Shown here: positions 45,028-52,993 of the stretch, piece by piece
Position numbering within the stretch: the first letter of the stretch is position 1
How the letters are laid out: the number at the start of each line of letters is the position of its first letter
Assembly (NCBI RefSeq): GCF_900142785.1
Contig: NZ_FRCD01000018.1
Span: 1 to 64,000, forward strand
DNA from: Chryseobacterium carnipullorum
GTDB lineage: Bacteria; Bacteroidota; Bacteroidia; Flavobacteriales; Weeksellaceae
Length of the DNA stretch: 64,000 nucleotides
Direction of reading: 5' to 3'
Position numbers and translations under genes: made by a program
The notes under the pieces: generated by a model
Seen by the model: the letters and a program-made list of their open reading frames with translations, nothing else
What the model was told of the DNA's origin: nothing
Databases searched by the model: none

Positions 45028-45083
45028 CTGTAAAAGGTAGGCTGTAAAAAGTACAAAGTACAACCGACATTTTACGTTTTACA
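45028..45083. repeat. paa-gap partial inverted repeat (paaB-paaC)
   Basis: TGTAAAAGGTA and TACGTTTTACA form a weak stem around a GTACAAAGTAC core. A degenerate relative of the other gap hairpins. Confidence 0.4.
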
Positions 45084-45096
45084 AAAAAATAAAACA

Positions 45097-45846
45097 ATGA
45101 ATTCATTATATAATTATTTATTAAAGTTTGCTGATGACAGCTTCATCATGGGGCAAAGATTGTCTGCATGGTGTGGTGAAGGGCCTTATCTGGAAGAAGA
45201 TATTGCATTAACAAACATCGCATTGGATGAACTTGGTCAGGCCAATAACTTTTATGTGTATGCATCAAGAGTGGCTGATAACGGTAAAAGTGAAGATGAC
45301 TTAGCCTTTTTAAGATACGAGCACGAATATGTCAACGCACATTGGGTGGAACTGCCGAATGAAGATTATGCGCAGACAATTCTTAAAGTATATGTATTCT
45401 CCGTGTATCAGAAATTGATGTACGAAGCATTGTCAAATTCTGCAGATGAAGAACTTTCTGCACTGGCACAGAAATCTTTAAAAGAAGTAAGATACCACTA
45501 TACACATGCTTCTTCATGGATGAAAATCTTCGCTCAGGGAACAGAAGAAAGCCGTGAGCGTTTGGTGAAAGCCCTTGATAATATCTGGGAATATTCAAAA
45601 GGATTATTTGCAAAAGTGGAAGGAGAAGATGATTTAATTGCTTTAAATATCGCTCCAAATGTTGATGCGTTGTATGAAGATTTCCTTTCTATTACACAAA
45701 AGGATTTTCAGGACTTCGGTTTAGAATATCCGGCAAATCCTTTCATGCAGCCAAAATCCAGAACGGGTTACCATACAGAATATTTCGGATTTATTCTTTG
45801 CGAGCTTCAGTACATGCAAAGAGCATATCCGGGATGTACGTGGTAA
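45097..45846 (+). CDS. paaC: Phenylacetyl-CoA epoxidase structural subunit PaaC
   Basis: A 249-residue ferritin-like partner of PaaA. The fold is shared but the subunit is not catalytic in E. coli; it stabilises PaaA. Identified by GQRLSAWCGEGPYLEEDIAL at the N-terminus, LDELGQANNFYVYAS, LRYEHEYVNAHWVELPN and the ending PGCTW. Position between paaB and paaD agrees with the standard order paaABCD. Confidence 0.95.
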   Translation: MNSLYNYLLKFADDSFIMGQRLSAWCGEGPYLEEDIALTNIALDELGQANNFYVYASRVADNGKSEDDLAFLRYEHEYVNAHWVELPNEDYAQTILKVYVFSVYQKLMYEALSNSADEELSALAQKSLKEVRYHYTHASSWMKIFAQGTEESRERLVKALDNIWEYSKGLFAKVEGEDDLIALNIAPNVDALYEDFLSITQKDFQDFGLEYPANPFMQPKSRTGYHTEYFGFILCELQYMQRAYPGCTW

Positions 45847-45850
45847 TTCT

Positions 45851-45917
45851 AAATGTAACAATCTAGCAGTTTAACAATTAATTGCTAGACTGTTAGATTG
45901 ATAAATTGGTACATTTT
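45851..45917. repeat. paa-gap hairpin element 3 (paaC-paaD)
   Basis: AATCTAGCAGTTTAACAAT is mirrored by ATTGCTAGACTGTTAGATT, followed by a longer outer arm (TGGTACATTTT). Same family as element 1. Confidence 0.7.
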
Positions 45918-45921
45918 AAAA

Positions 45922-46386
45922 ATGAAAAATCCTTTAGAAATATTAGAATTAGTTCCCGATCCCGAAATTCCGGTAATCAATATCGTGGAATTAGGTATTG
46001 TAAGAGAAGCTAAAGTTACAAGCGAGAATTCTTGTGAAATAACAATTACGCCGACTTATTCTGCCTGTCCCGCTATGTTTACCATTGAGGAAGACATCAT
46101 GAAAATCATGAAAGAGAACGGTTGGGATGCGAAAGTGGTCACCAAAATGTTTCCGATCTGGACAACAGATTGGCTGACGGATGAAGCGAGAGAAAAACTT
46201 CGTGTGTACGGAATTTCACCTCCCGAAAAAGGAGCAGACGAACATCACATCGGAAAACCGAAAAAATGTCCGCGTTGTGGCTCCATAAATTCAAAACAGA
46301 TCAGCAGATTCGGGTCTACATTGTGTAAGGCTTCTTACCAATGCCTGGACTGTCTGGAACCGTTTGATTATTTTAAATGCCACTAA
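45922..46386 (+). CDS. paaD: Phenylacetate degradation protein PaaD (DUF59/MIP18 family)
   Basis: A 154-residue protein from the ATG at 45922 (MKNPLEILELVPDPEIPV); the TTG upstream lies in the hairpin. It has the N-terminal iron-sulfur assembly (MIP18/DUF59) domain with DPEIPVINIVELGIV and TYSACPAM, and a C-terminal zinc-finger-like part (CPRCGS...CLDCLEPFDYFKC). PaaD is needed for epoxidase activity, probably for maturation of the PaaE cluster or the di-iron site. Confidence 0.93.
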   Translation: MKNPLEILELVPDPEIPVINIVELGIVREAKVTSENSCEITITPTYSACPAMFTIEEDIMKIMKENGWDAKVVTKMFPIWTTDWLTDEAREKLRVYGISPPEKGADEHHIGKPKKCPRCGSINSKQISRFGSTLCKASYQCLDCLEPFDYFKCH

Positions 46387-46468
46387 ATTAATATATCAAT
46401 GAATCAATGTACCCGTTTACCAATGCCAAAATAATTGTTACACTGTACATTGATAGATTGTTAAATTA
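46387..46468. repeat. paa-gap hairpin element 4 (paaD-paaG)
   Basis: Left arm ATATATCAATGAATCAATG, right arm the complement of TTTAACAATCTATCAATG. A further half-element (TTAATCTGTTAGATTG) follows at about 46480-46550, filling the 204-base gap before paaG. Confidence 0.65.
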
Positions 46469-46590
46469 TTTGCTGCATCGTTAATCTGTTAGATTGTTAC
46501 ATTACAGCGATTGCCACATTATTTTATATTGTTAAATTAGAGCAGTGTAATTTTTTAATTTCTTAATCATTTAATTTTAAATTTAAAACC

Positions 46591-47391
46591 ATGTATACAC
46601 AACTCGATATTGAAACGCATTTTGATGGCAAACTGAAAATTGCCTACCTCAATCAGCCGGAAACTATGAATGCGCTTACAAAGCCTTCTTTATCAGACTT
46701 ACGAGATTTTATCAAAGAATGTAGTAACGATGAAACAGTACGATGCGTAGCAATTTCTGGAAGAGGAAGAGCTTTTTGTTCCGGTCAGAATCTGGATGAT
46801 GCTTTCGTACAGGGTAACGAACACCATGATAATGATATCATCAGAAAAATTGTAGTAGACTATTACAATCCTCTGGTTACCGAAATTACAAAATGCAGAA
46901 AACCGGTTGTGGCATTGGTTAATGGCCCGGCAGTAGGTGCCGGTGCAATGTTGGCATTGATCTGTGATTTTGTTCTGGCAGTTGATAAATCCTATTTTGC
47001 TCAGGCATTCTCCAATATAGGATTGATTCCTGATACGGGAGGAACTTATTTCCTGCCAAAATTATTAGGAAGACAATTAGCCAATTATTTAGCATTTACA
47101 GGAAAAAGATTATCCGCTGAAGAATCTAAATCTTACGGTTTGGTAGCTGAAGTGTTTACCGAGGAAGAATTTGCTCCGAAATCTATGGAGATCCTTGAGA
47201 AAATGTCAAATATGCCGACGGCTGCTATTAAATTAACTAAAAAAGCCTTTGCTCAATCTTATAACAACACATTAAAAGAGCAACTTGAACTGGAAGGCGA
47301 CCTACAACAGGAAGCTGCCGAAACAGAAGATTTCATCGAAGGGGTAAATGCCTTTTTACAGAAAAGAAAACCTGAGTATAAAGGAAAATAA
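46591..47391 (+). CDS. paaG: Epoxyphenylacetyl-CoA isomerase PaaG
   Basis: A 266-residue crotonase-fold enzyme that rearranges ring-1,2-epoxyphenylacetyl-CoA to the seven-membered oxepin-CoA, and may shift double bonds later in the path. Oxyanion-hole motifs: GRAFCSGQNLDD (about 57-68) and GPAVGAGAMLAL; the catalytic Asp is present in GLIPDTGGTYFL. The hydratase Glu of classic crotonases is absent, which fits an isomerase. Confidence 0.92.
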   Translation: MYTQLDIETHFDGKLKIAYLNQPETMNALTKPSLSDLRDFIKECSNDETVRCVAISGRGRAFCSGQNLDDAFVQGNEHHDNDIIRKIVVDYYNPLVTEITKCRKPVVALVNGPAVGAGAMLALICDFVLAVDKSYFAQAFSNIGLIPDTGGTYFLPKLLGRQLANYLAFTGKRLSAEESKSYGLVAEVFTEEEFAPKSMEILEKMSNMPTAAIKLTKKAFAQSYNNTLKEQLELEGDLQQEAAETEDFIEGVNAFLQKRKPEYKGK

Positions 47392-47397
47392 AAGATT

Positions 47398-47470
47398 TTG
47401 TACAATGTAAAAATTACAATGTACAAGGTACGTTGTCATTGTTATACTTTTTACATTGTACATTTTACAT
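47398..47470. repeat. paa-gap hairpin element 5 (paaG-paaH)
   Basis: TTGTACAATGTAAAAATT and its approximate complement TTTTTACATTGTACATTTT flank a short loop. A variant of the family with a GTACAATGTA core. Confidence 0.65.
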
Positions 47471-47480
47471 AATACAGAAC

Positions 47481-48614
47481 ATGAACAATATCGGAATTAT
47501 TGGGGCAGGAACCATGGGCGTAGGAATTGCTCAGGTAGCTGCAACAGCGGGATGCAAAGTCGTATTATTCGATGCAAATACTCCGCAGATTGATAAAGCA
47601 TTATCAGGCTTAGAGAAAACCCTTCAGAAATTAGTGGATAAAGCTAAAATTTCTCAGGAAAAAGCCACAGAAATCAGAAACAACATCGTTAAAGGTGAAG
47701 CTTTACAGGATCTTAAAGATTCCGATCTCGTGATCGAAGCCATCATTGAAAACAAAGACATAAAGACCAAAGTATTTACAGAACTTGAAACCTATGTTTC
47801 CGAAGACTGTATCATTGGTTCCAATACTTCATCCATTTCTATCACCTCTCTGGGTGCAGAGCTAAAGAAACCGGAGCGTTTCATTGGAATTCACTTTTTC
47901 AATCCGGCGCCACTGATGCCTTTGGTTGAGGTGATTCCTTCTTTATTAACAGAAAAATCATTACCTGAAAAAATCTACAGTCTTATGAAAGATTGGGGAA
48001 AAACGCCAGTGATTGCCAAAGATATTCCCGGATTTATCGTCAACAGAATTGCCCGCCCTTACTATGGGGAAGGATTAAGGATTGTTGAAGAAAACATAGC
48101 AACACCGGAACAGGTTGACGAAGCCATGAAAACGATAGGAAACTTCAAAATGGGACCATTTGAATTAATGGATTTGATTGGTGTTGATGTTAATTTTGCC
48201 GTAACCACTACCGTTTACAAAGATTATTTCTACGATCCTAAATACAAACCGTCCCTTCTTCAGCAAAGAATGGCTGAAGCCAAACTTCACGGCAGAAAAA
48301 CAGGAAAAGGTTTCTATGATTACTCTGAAGGTGCAGAGAAGCCTGTTGCTCAGAAAGACGATGCATTGTATCAGCAAATTTTTTTAAGAATTATTTCAAT
48401 GCTGATCAATGAAGCTGTAGAAGCCAAAAGATTAGGCGTTGCTAACGAGGAAGACATTGAGCTGGCTATGCAGAAAGGAGTCAATTATCCAAAAGGATTA
48501 TTAAGCTGGGGAAAAGAAATCGGGTATTCCAAAATCTCCGAAACTCTACAAAGCCTTTACGAAGAATATCAGGAAGAAAGATACAGACAGAGCCCTTTAC
48601 TCAGAAAAATGTAA
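47481..48614 (+). CDS. paaH: 3-hydroxyacyl-CoA dehydrogenase PaaH
   Basis: From the ATG at 47481 the protein has 377 residues; a TTG 48 bases upstream lies in the repeat. The NAD-binding loop GIIGAGTMGVGIAQ opens the protein, followed by the catalytic His in GIHFFNPAPLMPLVEV and KDIPGFIVNRI. A normal 3HCDH domain and a second partial C-terminal 3HCDH domain are present. It oxidises 3-hydroxyadipyl-CoA to 3-oxoadipyl-CoA in the pathway. Confidence 0.92.
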   Translation: MNNIGIIGAGTMGVGIAQVAATAGCKVVLFDANTPQIDKALSGLEKTLQKLVDKAKISQEKATEIRNNIVKGEALQDLKDSDLVIEAIIENKDIKTKVFTELETYVSEDCIIGSNTSSISITSLGAELKKPERFIGIHFFNPAPLMPLVEVIPSLLTEKSLPEKIYSLMKDWGKTPVIAKDIPGFIVNRIARPYYGEGLRIVEENIATPEQVDEAMKTIGNFKMGPFELMDLIGVDVNFAVTTTVYKDYFYDPKYKPSLLQQRMAEAKLHGRKTGKGFYDYSEGAEKPVAQKDDALYQQIFLRIISMLINEAVEAKRLGVANEEDIELAMQKGVNYPKGLLSWGKEIGYSKISETLQSLYEEYQEERYRQSPLLRKM

Positions 48615-48616
48615 AA

Positions 48617-48686
48617 ATATAAAAATGTAACAGGATAACAGTGTAACCATAATTGGTACATTTTTACACTGTTACATTGTTAATTA
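48617..48686. repeat. paa-gap hairpin element 6 (paaH-paaI)
   Basis: Left arm ATAAAAATGTAACAGGATAA, right arm the complement of TTAACAATGTAACAGTGTAA. Same family. Confidence 0.7.
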
Positions 48687-48693
48687 AAAAATT

Positions 48694-49107
48694 ATGACGC
48701 CGAGACAAGTTGCAGATTATATGTTCGGTCAGGATTATTTTTCCCAGTGGATGAATATCAAAATGATCGAAGTCAAAGAAAACTATTGCTTAATAGAAAT
48801 GCCCATCAGGAAAGAGATGATCAATGGGTTGAAAACGGTTCACGGTGGGGTTACGTTTGCTTTTGCAGATTCTGCACTGGCATTCTCATCCAACAATACC
48901 GGAGATGCAGCCGTAGCCCTGAACTGTATCATCAATTTTACCAAAGCCGGAAAAGAAGGTGATGTTTTCAGAGCAGAAAGCATTCTGGTCAATGATACCA
49001 GAAAAACAGCCGTTTACGACATCAGGATCACCAATCAAAACAATGAGCTGATCGCAAAATTCGTCGGAACCGTCTATAAAATTGGAAAAAAAGTAACAGA
49101 ACTATAA
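48694..49107 (+). CDS. paaI: Hotdog-fold acyl-CoA thioesterase PaaI
   Basis: A 137-residue hotdog-fold thioesterase. The motif VHGGVTFAFADSALAFSSN (about 50-68) holds the catalytic Asp and the helix of the fold. PaaI releases CoA from ring-hydroxylated or dead-end phenylacetyl-CoA derivatives to protect the CoA pool. Size and location in the cluster agree. Confidence 0.92.
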   Translation: MTPRQVADYMFGQDYFSQWMNIKMIEVKENYCLIEMPIRKEMINGLKTVHGGVTFAFADSALAFSSNNTGDAAVALNCIINFTKAGKEGDVFRAESILVNDTRKTAVYDIRITNQNNELIAKFVGTVYKIGKKVTEL

Positions 49108-49112
49108 AAAGA

Positions 49113-49180
49113 TAAAGACATCAGATGCCAGATATTAGATTAAAAAATGTCTGAAGTCTGAAATCTGAAATCGAAAAATC
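49113..49180. repeat. paa-gap inverted repeat 7 (paaI-paaJ), divergent type
   Basis: GACATCAGATGCCAGATA is roughly complementary to TGTCTGAAGTCTGAAATC. The words differ from those of the other paa elements but resemble the element at 13672-13777. Confidence 0.5.
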
Positions 49181-49189
49181 TAATAAAAA

Positions 49190-50395
49190 ATGAACAACGT
49201 ATACATCATAGACTACGTAAGAACCCCAATCTCAAAACTACAGGGAGGATTATCAGAAGTAAGAGCTGATGATCTCGCAGCCGTGGTTATCAAAGAAGTT
49301 ATGGCCAGGAATCCTGAAGTTCCTGCTGAGGAAATTGAGGACGTTATTTTCGGATGTGCCAACCAGGCGGGAGAAGATAACCGTAACGTAGCGAGAATGG
49401 CTCTTCTATTGGCTGGACTTCCTTACAAAATAGGAGGAGAAACGGTAAACAGGCTTTGTGCTTCGGGAATGTCGGCAGTAGCCAATGCTTTCCGTTCTAT
49501 TGCTGCAGGCGAAGGTGAAATTTATATAGCAGGTGGAGTAGAGCATATGACGCGTTCACCTTACGTAATGTCAAAACCTGGTGCTGCTTTCGGAAGAGAC
49601 AGCCAGATGTTTGATACCACTTTCGGATGGCGTTTTGTCAATCCAAAAATGAAAGAAATGTATGGTGTTGACGGAATGGGTGATACCGCTGAAAATTTAG
49701 CAGAGATGCACCATATCAGCAGAGAAGATCAGGATAAATTTGCTCTTTGGTCTCAGCAGAAGGCTACCAAAGCTCAGGAAAGCGGAAGACTGGCGGAAGA
49801 AATTGTAAAAGTTGAAATTCCTCAGAAAAAAGGCGAGCCTAAAATTTTTGCTCAGGACGAATTCATCAAACCGACCTCTTCCATGGAAGGTTTAGGAAAG
49901 CTGCGTCCCGCTTTCAGAAAAGAAGGCACCGTAACTGCCGGAAATGCTTCAGGAATGAATGACGGAGCAGCAGCTCTTATTCTGGCAAGCGGAGAAGCGG
50001 TGAAAAAATATGGTTTAAAACCAAAAGCTAAAATCTTAGGATCTGCTGTTGCTGGCGTAGAACCCAGAATTATGGGAATAGGGCCTGTAGAAGCTACCCA
50101 AAAACTATTAAAAAGATTACATCTTTCTCTGGACGATATGGATATCATTGAATTGAACGAAGCATTTGCAGCACAGGCTTTAGCCGTGACCAGAAGCTTA
50201 GGTCTAAAAGATGATGATTCTAGAGTGAATCCAAACGGTGGAGCTATTGCTATTGGCCATCCACTGGGAGTTTCAGGAGCAAGAATCATTGGCTCTGCCG
50301 CTATGGAACTTCAGAAGCAGGATAAAAAATACGCATTGTGTACCCTTTGTATCGGTGTCGGACAAGGCTATGCAATGGTGATCGAAAAAGTGTAA
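49190..50395 (+). CDS. paaJ: 3-oxoadipyl-CoA thiolase PaaJ
   Basis: A 401-residue thiolase that cleaves 3-oxoadipyl-CoA to succinyl-CoA and acetyl-CoA, and in PaaJ also acts on the 3-oxo-dehydrosuberyl-CoA intermediate. Nucleophile C90 lies in NRLCASGMSAV, the His in GHPLGVSGARI (near 358), and the second Cys, C387, in CIGVGQG; NEAFAAQAL is also present. Full length and intact. Confidence 0.94.
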   Translation: MNNVYIIDYVRTPISKLQGGLSEVRADDLAAVVIKEVMARNPEVPAEEIEDVIFGCANQAGEDNRNVARMALLLAGLPYKIGGETVNRLCASGMSAVANAFRSIAAGEGEIYIAGGVEHMTRSPYVMSKPGAAFGRDSQMFDTTFGWRFVNPKMKEMYGVDGMGDTAENLAEMHHISREDQDKFALWSQQKATKAQESGRLAEEIVKVEIPQKKGEPKIFAQDEFIKPTSSMEGLGKLRPAFRKEGTVTAGNASGMNDGAAALILASGEAVKKYGLKPKAKILGSAVAGVEPRIMGIGPVEATQKLLKRLHLSLDDMDIIELNEAFAAQALAVTRSLGLKDDDSRVNPNGGAIAIGHPLGVSGARIIGSAAMELQKQDKKYALCTLCIGVGQGYAMVIEKV

Positions 50396-50415
50396 TTTTT
50401 TCAATAATGTAATAA

Positions 50416-50507
50416 TATAAAAATGTATCAATCTAACAATTCCTGTCATGTTGAGTCTGTTGAAGCATTTCAATTGGTAAACTGTTAGATTGATACATTG
50501 TTAAATT
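50416..50507. repeat. paa-gap hairpin element 8 (paaJ-paaY)
   Basis: Left arm ATAAAAATGTATCAATCTAA, right arm the complement of TTTAACAATGTATCAATC. The loop carries TGTCATGTTGAGTCTGTTG, related to the loop of element 2. Confidence 0.7.
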
Positions 50508-50527
50508 AAATTTTTAACAAAAATTTT

Positions 50528-51121
50528 ATGAACATCTATTCATACCACGGTATACGTCCTATCATTAAACCCTCTGCCTATATTCATCCGCAGGCAGTGA
50601 TCATCGGAAACGTGGAAATTGGTGAAGAAGTATACATCGGACCCAATGCCGTGATCCGAGGTGACTGGGGAAAAATTATCATTAAAGACGGAGCCAATGT
50701 CCAGGAAAACTGCACCCTGCATGTGTTCCCGAATATTGAAACGATTCTTGAAGAGTCTGCCCATATAGGACATGGAGCCATTATCCATTCAGGACATATC
50801 GGTAAAAATTGCCTTGTAGGAATGAATTCAGTAGTGATGGATAAAGCGGTTATCGGAGATGAATGCATCATTGGAGCATTGGCTTTTGTTCCTGCTAATT
50901 TCACCTGTGGACCTAGGAAGCTTATTGTCGGGAGCCCTGCAAAAATTATTCGGGATGTTTCCGATGAAATGATGAAATGGAAAACAGAAGGAACCAAGCT
51001 GTACCAACAACTTGCCAGAGAAGGAAAAGAGGCTATTCTGCCATGTGAACCGTTCTCAGAATATGTAGAACAGACCGCTACCAAAACTGTGGATTACAGC
51101 ATCTGGGCGGATTTAAAATAA
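50528..51121 (+). CDS. paaY: PaaY-type gamma-carbonic-anhydrase-fold thioesterase
   Basis: A 197-residue left-handed beta-helix protein with hexapeptide repeats (IGNVEIGEEVYIGPNAVIRG) and gamma-carbonic-anhydrase-type metal His residues (GHGAIIHSGHIG). PaaY of Pseudomonas and E. coli hydrolyses CoA esters such as ring-hydroxylated intermediates. It closes the contiguous paa block before the passenger genes. Confidence 0.9.
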   Translation: MNIYSYHGIRPIIKPSAYIHPQAVIIGNVEIGEEVYIGPNAVIRGDWGKIIIKDGANVQENCTLHVFPNIETILEESAHIGHGAIIHSGHIGKNCLVGMNSVVMDKAVIGDECIIGALAFVPANFTCGPRKLIVGSPAKIIRDVSDEMMKWKTEGTKLYQQLAREGKEAILPCEPFSEYVEQTATKTVDYSIWADLK

Positions 51122-51162
51122 ACTTTTAAACCTTATCAAAACGTATAAGGTTTGATGATACA

Positions 51163-52005
51163 ATGAAAACGAATATGATCAAAAAGATGCTCATTGCCTG
51201 TAGTATACTGTTTGCTTTTCAATTCATGGTTTTAGCCCAGAATGAAAAAGTAAAACCGTTGACTATTGGAGAGATCAGAACATTCAAGTCCAGAATCTTA
51301 AACGAAGACAGAACTTTAAACATCTATCTTCCACAAGGCTTTGATAAAACAAAATCATATCCGGTGATCTATCTTCTGGATGGATCAATGAATGAAGACT
51401 TTATTCATGTTTCAGGACTGGTACAATTCTTTAATCAAATGTATGCCATGCCGGAAACCATCATTGTTGGAATAGCCAATGTTGATAGAAAACGGGATTT
51501 TACTTATCATACAGATTTAAAAGATTTGCAGCAGGATTATCCTACCACAGGTCATTCAGCTAAGTTTATCGATTTTCTGCAAAAAGAGTTGCTCCCTTAC
51601 ATAGGAAATCAATATAAAACAACGGATAAATACCTTTTCGGACAGTCACTCGGAGGCCTTCTGGCCACAGAAATTCTTTTAAACAAGCCTGAAATGTTCA
51701 GTAATTATTTTATCATCAGCCCAAGTTTGTGGTGGGATGATCAAAGTTTGTTAAAACAGGCTCCGAACGCACTTTCAAAAAGCCCGGATACCAAAAAATT
51801 CGTTTATGTTTCTGTAGGAAAAGGTGAGCATCCGGTAATGGTCAAAGATGCAGAAGATCTCTATGATACTCTTAAAAAATCAAATAAAAAAAACTGGACG
51901 GTAGAATATAAAATGATGGAAGGAGATAATCATGCAACAATTCTTCATAGAAGTTTGTATGAAGGTTTGGTGAAAATGTTCCCTTATAAAGAACCCCAAA
52001 AGTAA
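51163..52005 (+). CDS. Exported alpha/beta hydrolase, putative esterase family
   Basis: A 280-residue esterase of the PF00756 type with an N-terminal signal peptide (about 1-26, ending MVLAQ). The nucleophile S162 lies in FGQSLGGLLA, the early motif is YPVIYLLDGSMNE, and His in DNHATILHRS completes the triad. It resembles IroE/BesA-type siderophore esterases in family, but substrate is open. It sits between paaY and paaZ without an obvious pathway role and runs directly into the next gene. Confidence 0.8.
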   Translation: MKTNMIKKMLIACSILFAFQFMVLAQNEKVKPLTIGEIRTFKSRILNEDRTLNIYLPQGFDKTKSYPVIYLLDGSMNEDFIHVSGLVQFFNQMYAMPETIIVGIANVDRKRDFTYHTDLKDLQQDYPTTGHSAKFIDFLQKELLPYIGNQYKTTDKYLFGQSLGGLLATEILLNKPEMFSNYFIISPSLWWDDQSLLKQAPNALSKSPDTKKFVYVSVGKGEHPVMVKDAEDLYDTLKKSNKKNWTVEYKMMEGDNHATILHRSLYEGLVKMFPYKEPQK

Positions 52006-52701
52006 ATGATGAGATATTTATTTTTTACAATTTTCTTTTCTGTTCTAATGAGCAGCCAGAAGCCTGATGAAAAAAATATCAATGTTGAGCTTAAGAAAGA
52101 GCTAGCACAGATCTATAAAGACGACCAGATCTACCGGGAATTGATGCAGCCCAATATTACGCCCGAAAGAAAGGCAGAGATCATAAAAGAGAAAAACCTG
52201 TCTAAGGAAGATGTGGGTAGTGGACTCATCAAAAAGATGGACGATCAGGATCAGGAGAATCTTGTTAAAGTTGAGAAGATAATTGAAAAATATGGGTACC
52301 CAGGAAAATCTATGGTGGGCGAGCCTGAGAATTATGCCGTATGGTATGTAATCCAGCATTCTCCTAAAATCGAAAAATACTTTCCTCTGATCAAAAAAGC
52401 AGCCGATGAAAAAGAACTGCCATTCAGACTGTATGCCATGATGTTGGACAGGAAGCTGATGTACGACAACAAAGAGCAAATCTATGGGACTCAGATCCGT
52501 TCGATTTTTACAACAAAAGAAGGAAAAACGGAAACGCTGTCGTTTGTATGGCCGATAAAAGATCCCGACCATGTCAACGAACTGAGAAAGAATTCCGGAT
52601 TTGGCATGACTATCGAAGATTATGCTAAAGATGCAGGAGGCATCGAATACAAAAAATATACATTGAAAGAAGCTTTGGATCTTCTTCAGAAAAAGAAATG
52701 A
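52006..52701 (+). CDS. DUF6624-like protein
   Basis: A 231-residue protein with a short signal-like start (MMRYLFFTIFFSVLMSSQ). The middle contains MDDQDQENLVKVEKIIEKYG, then YPGKSMVGEP and AVWYVIQHSP, a pattern I associate with DUF6624. No enzymatic role is known to me. The ATG follows the esterase stop immediately, and the end overlaps the next gene, so three genes form a coupled set. Confidence 0.6.
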   Translation: MMRYLFFTIFFSVLMSSQKPDEKNINVELKKELAQIYKDDQIYRELMQPNITPERKAEIIKEKNLSKEDVGSGLIKKMDDQDQENLVKVEKIIEKYGYPGKSMVGEPENYAVWYVIQHSPKIEKYFPLIKKAADEKELPFRLYAMMLDRKLMYDNKEQIYGTQIRSIFTTKEGKTETLSFVWPIKDPDHVNELRKNSGFGMTIEDYAKDAGGIEYKKYTLKEALDLLQKKK

Positions 52702-52967
52702 TAGATCATCTGAAGAAATATTGGATGTTCCTGTTTATTGCTCTTATCGGAATCAATTATGCAGGATTCTATTTGCTTAAAGAATCAATAGGGATCTCTG
52801 ATGCGCTTGAACATGTAGAATCAGAGACAGTGATCAGAAAATTAAAGCAGAAAGACTTTCTCTACACTCTGTTTGTAGATGCAGTCATGATTTTGGATTT
52901 TTCCCTTATTCTGTTCTTGCTGTTTATGGGAGGAAGAAAAATAGTACAACTCATTGTTAAAGAATAA
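52698..52967 (+). CDS. Small membrane protein, two predicted helices
   Basis: An 89-residue protein with hydrophobic helices at about 8-27 and 58-80, joined by a charged linker (EHVESETVIRKLKQKDF). No family recognised. Its ATG overlaps the upstream stop codon (ATGA), and paaZ follows after 26 bases. Confidence 0.65.
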   Translation: MIDHLKKYWMFLFIALIGINYAGFYLLKESIGISDALEHVESETVIRKLKQKDFLYTLFVDAVMILDFSLILFLLFMGGRKIVQLIVKE

Positions 52968-52993
52968 AAGTCAGGTAAAAAGTTAAAAATAAT

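Noticed and set aside
43613..50507. Repeated units in the paa gaps considered as a CRISPR array
   Set aside because: Spacing is set by genes of different lengths, the units are imperfect inverted repeats, and no cas gene is present.
50584..51084. 166-codon minus-strand frame opposite paaY
   Set aside because: Fully inside a well-conserved gene, and its translation has no recognisable pattern.
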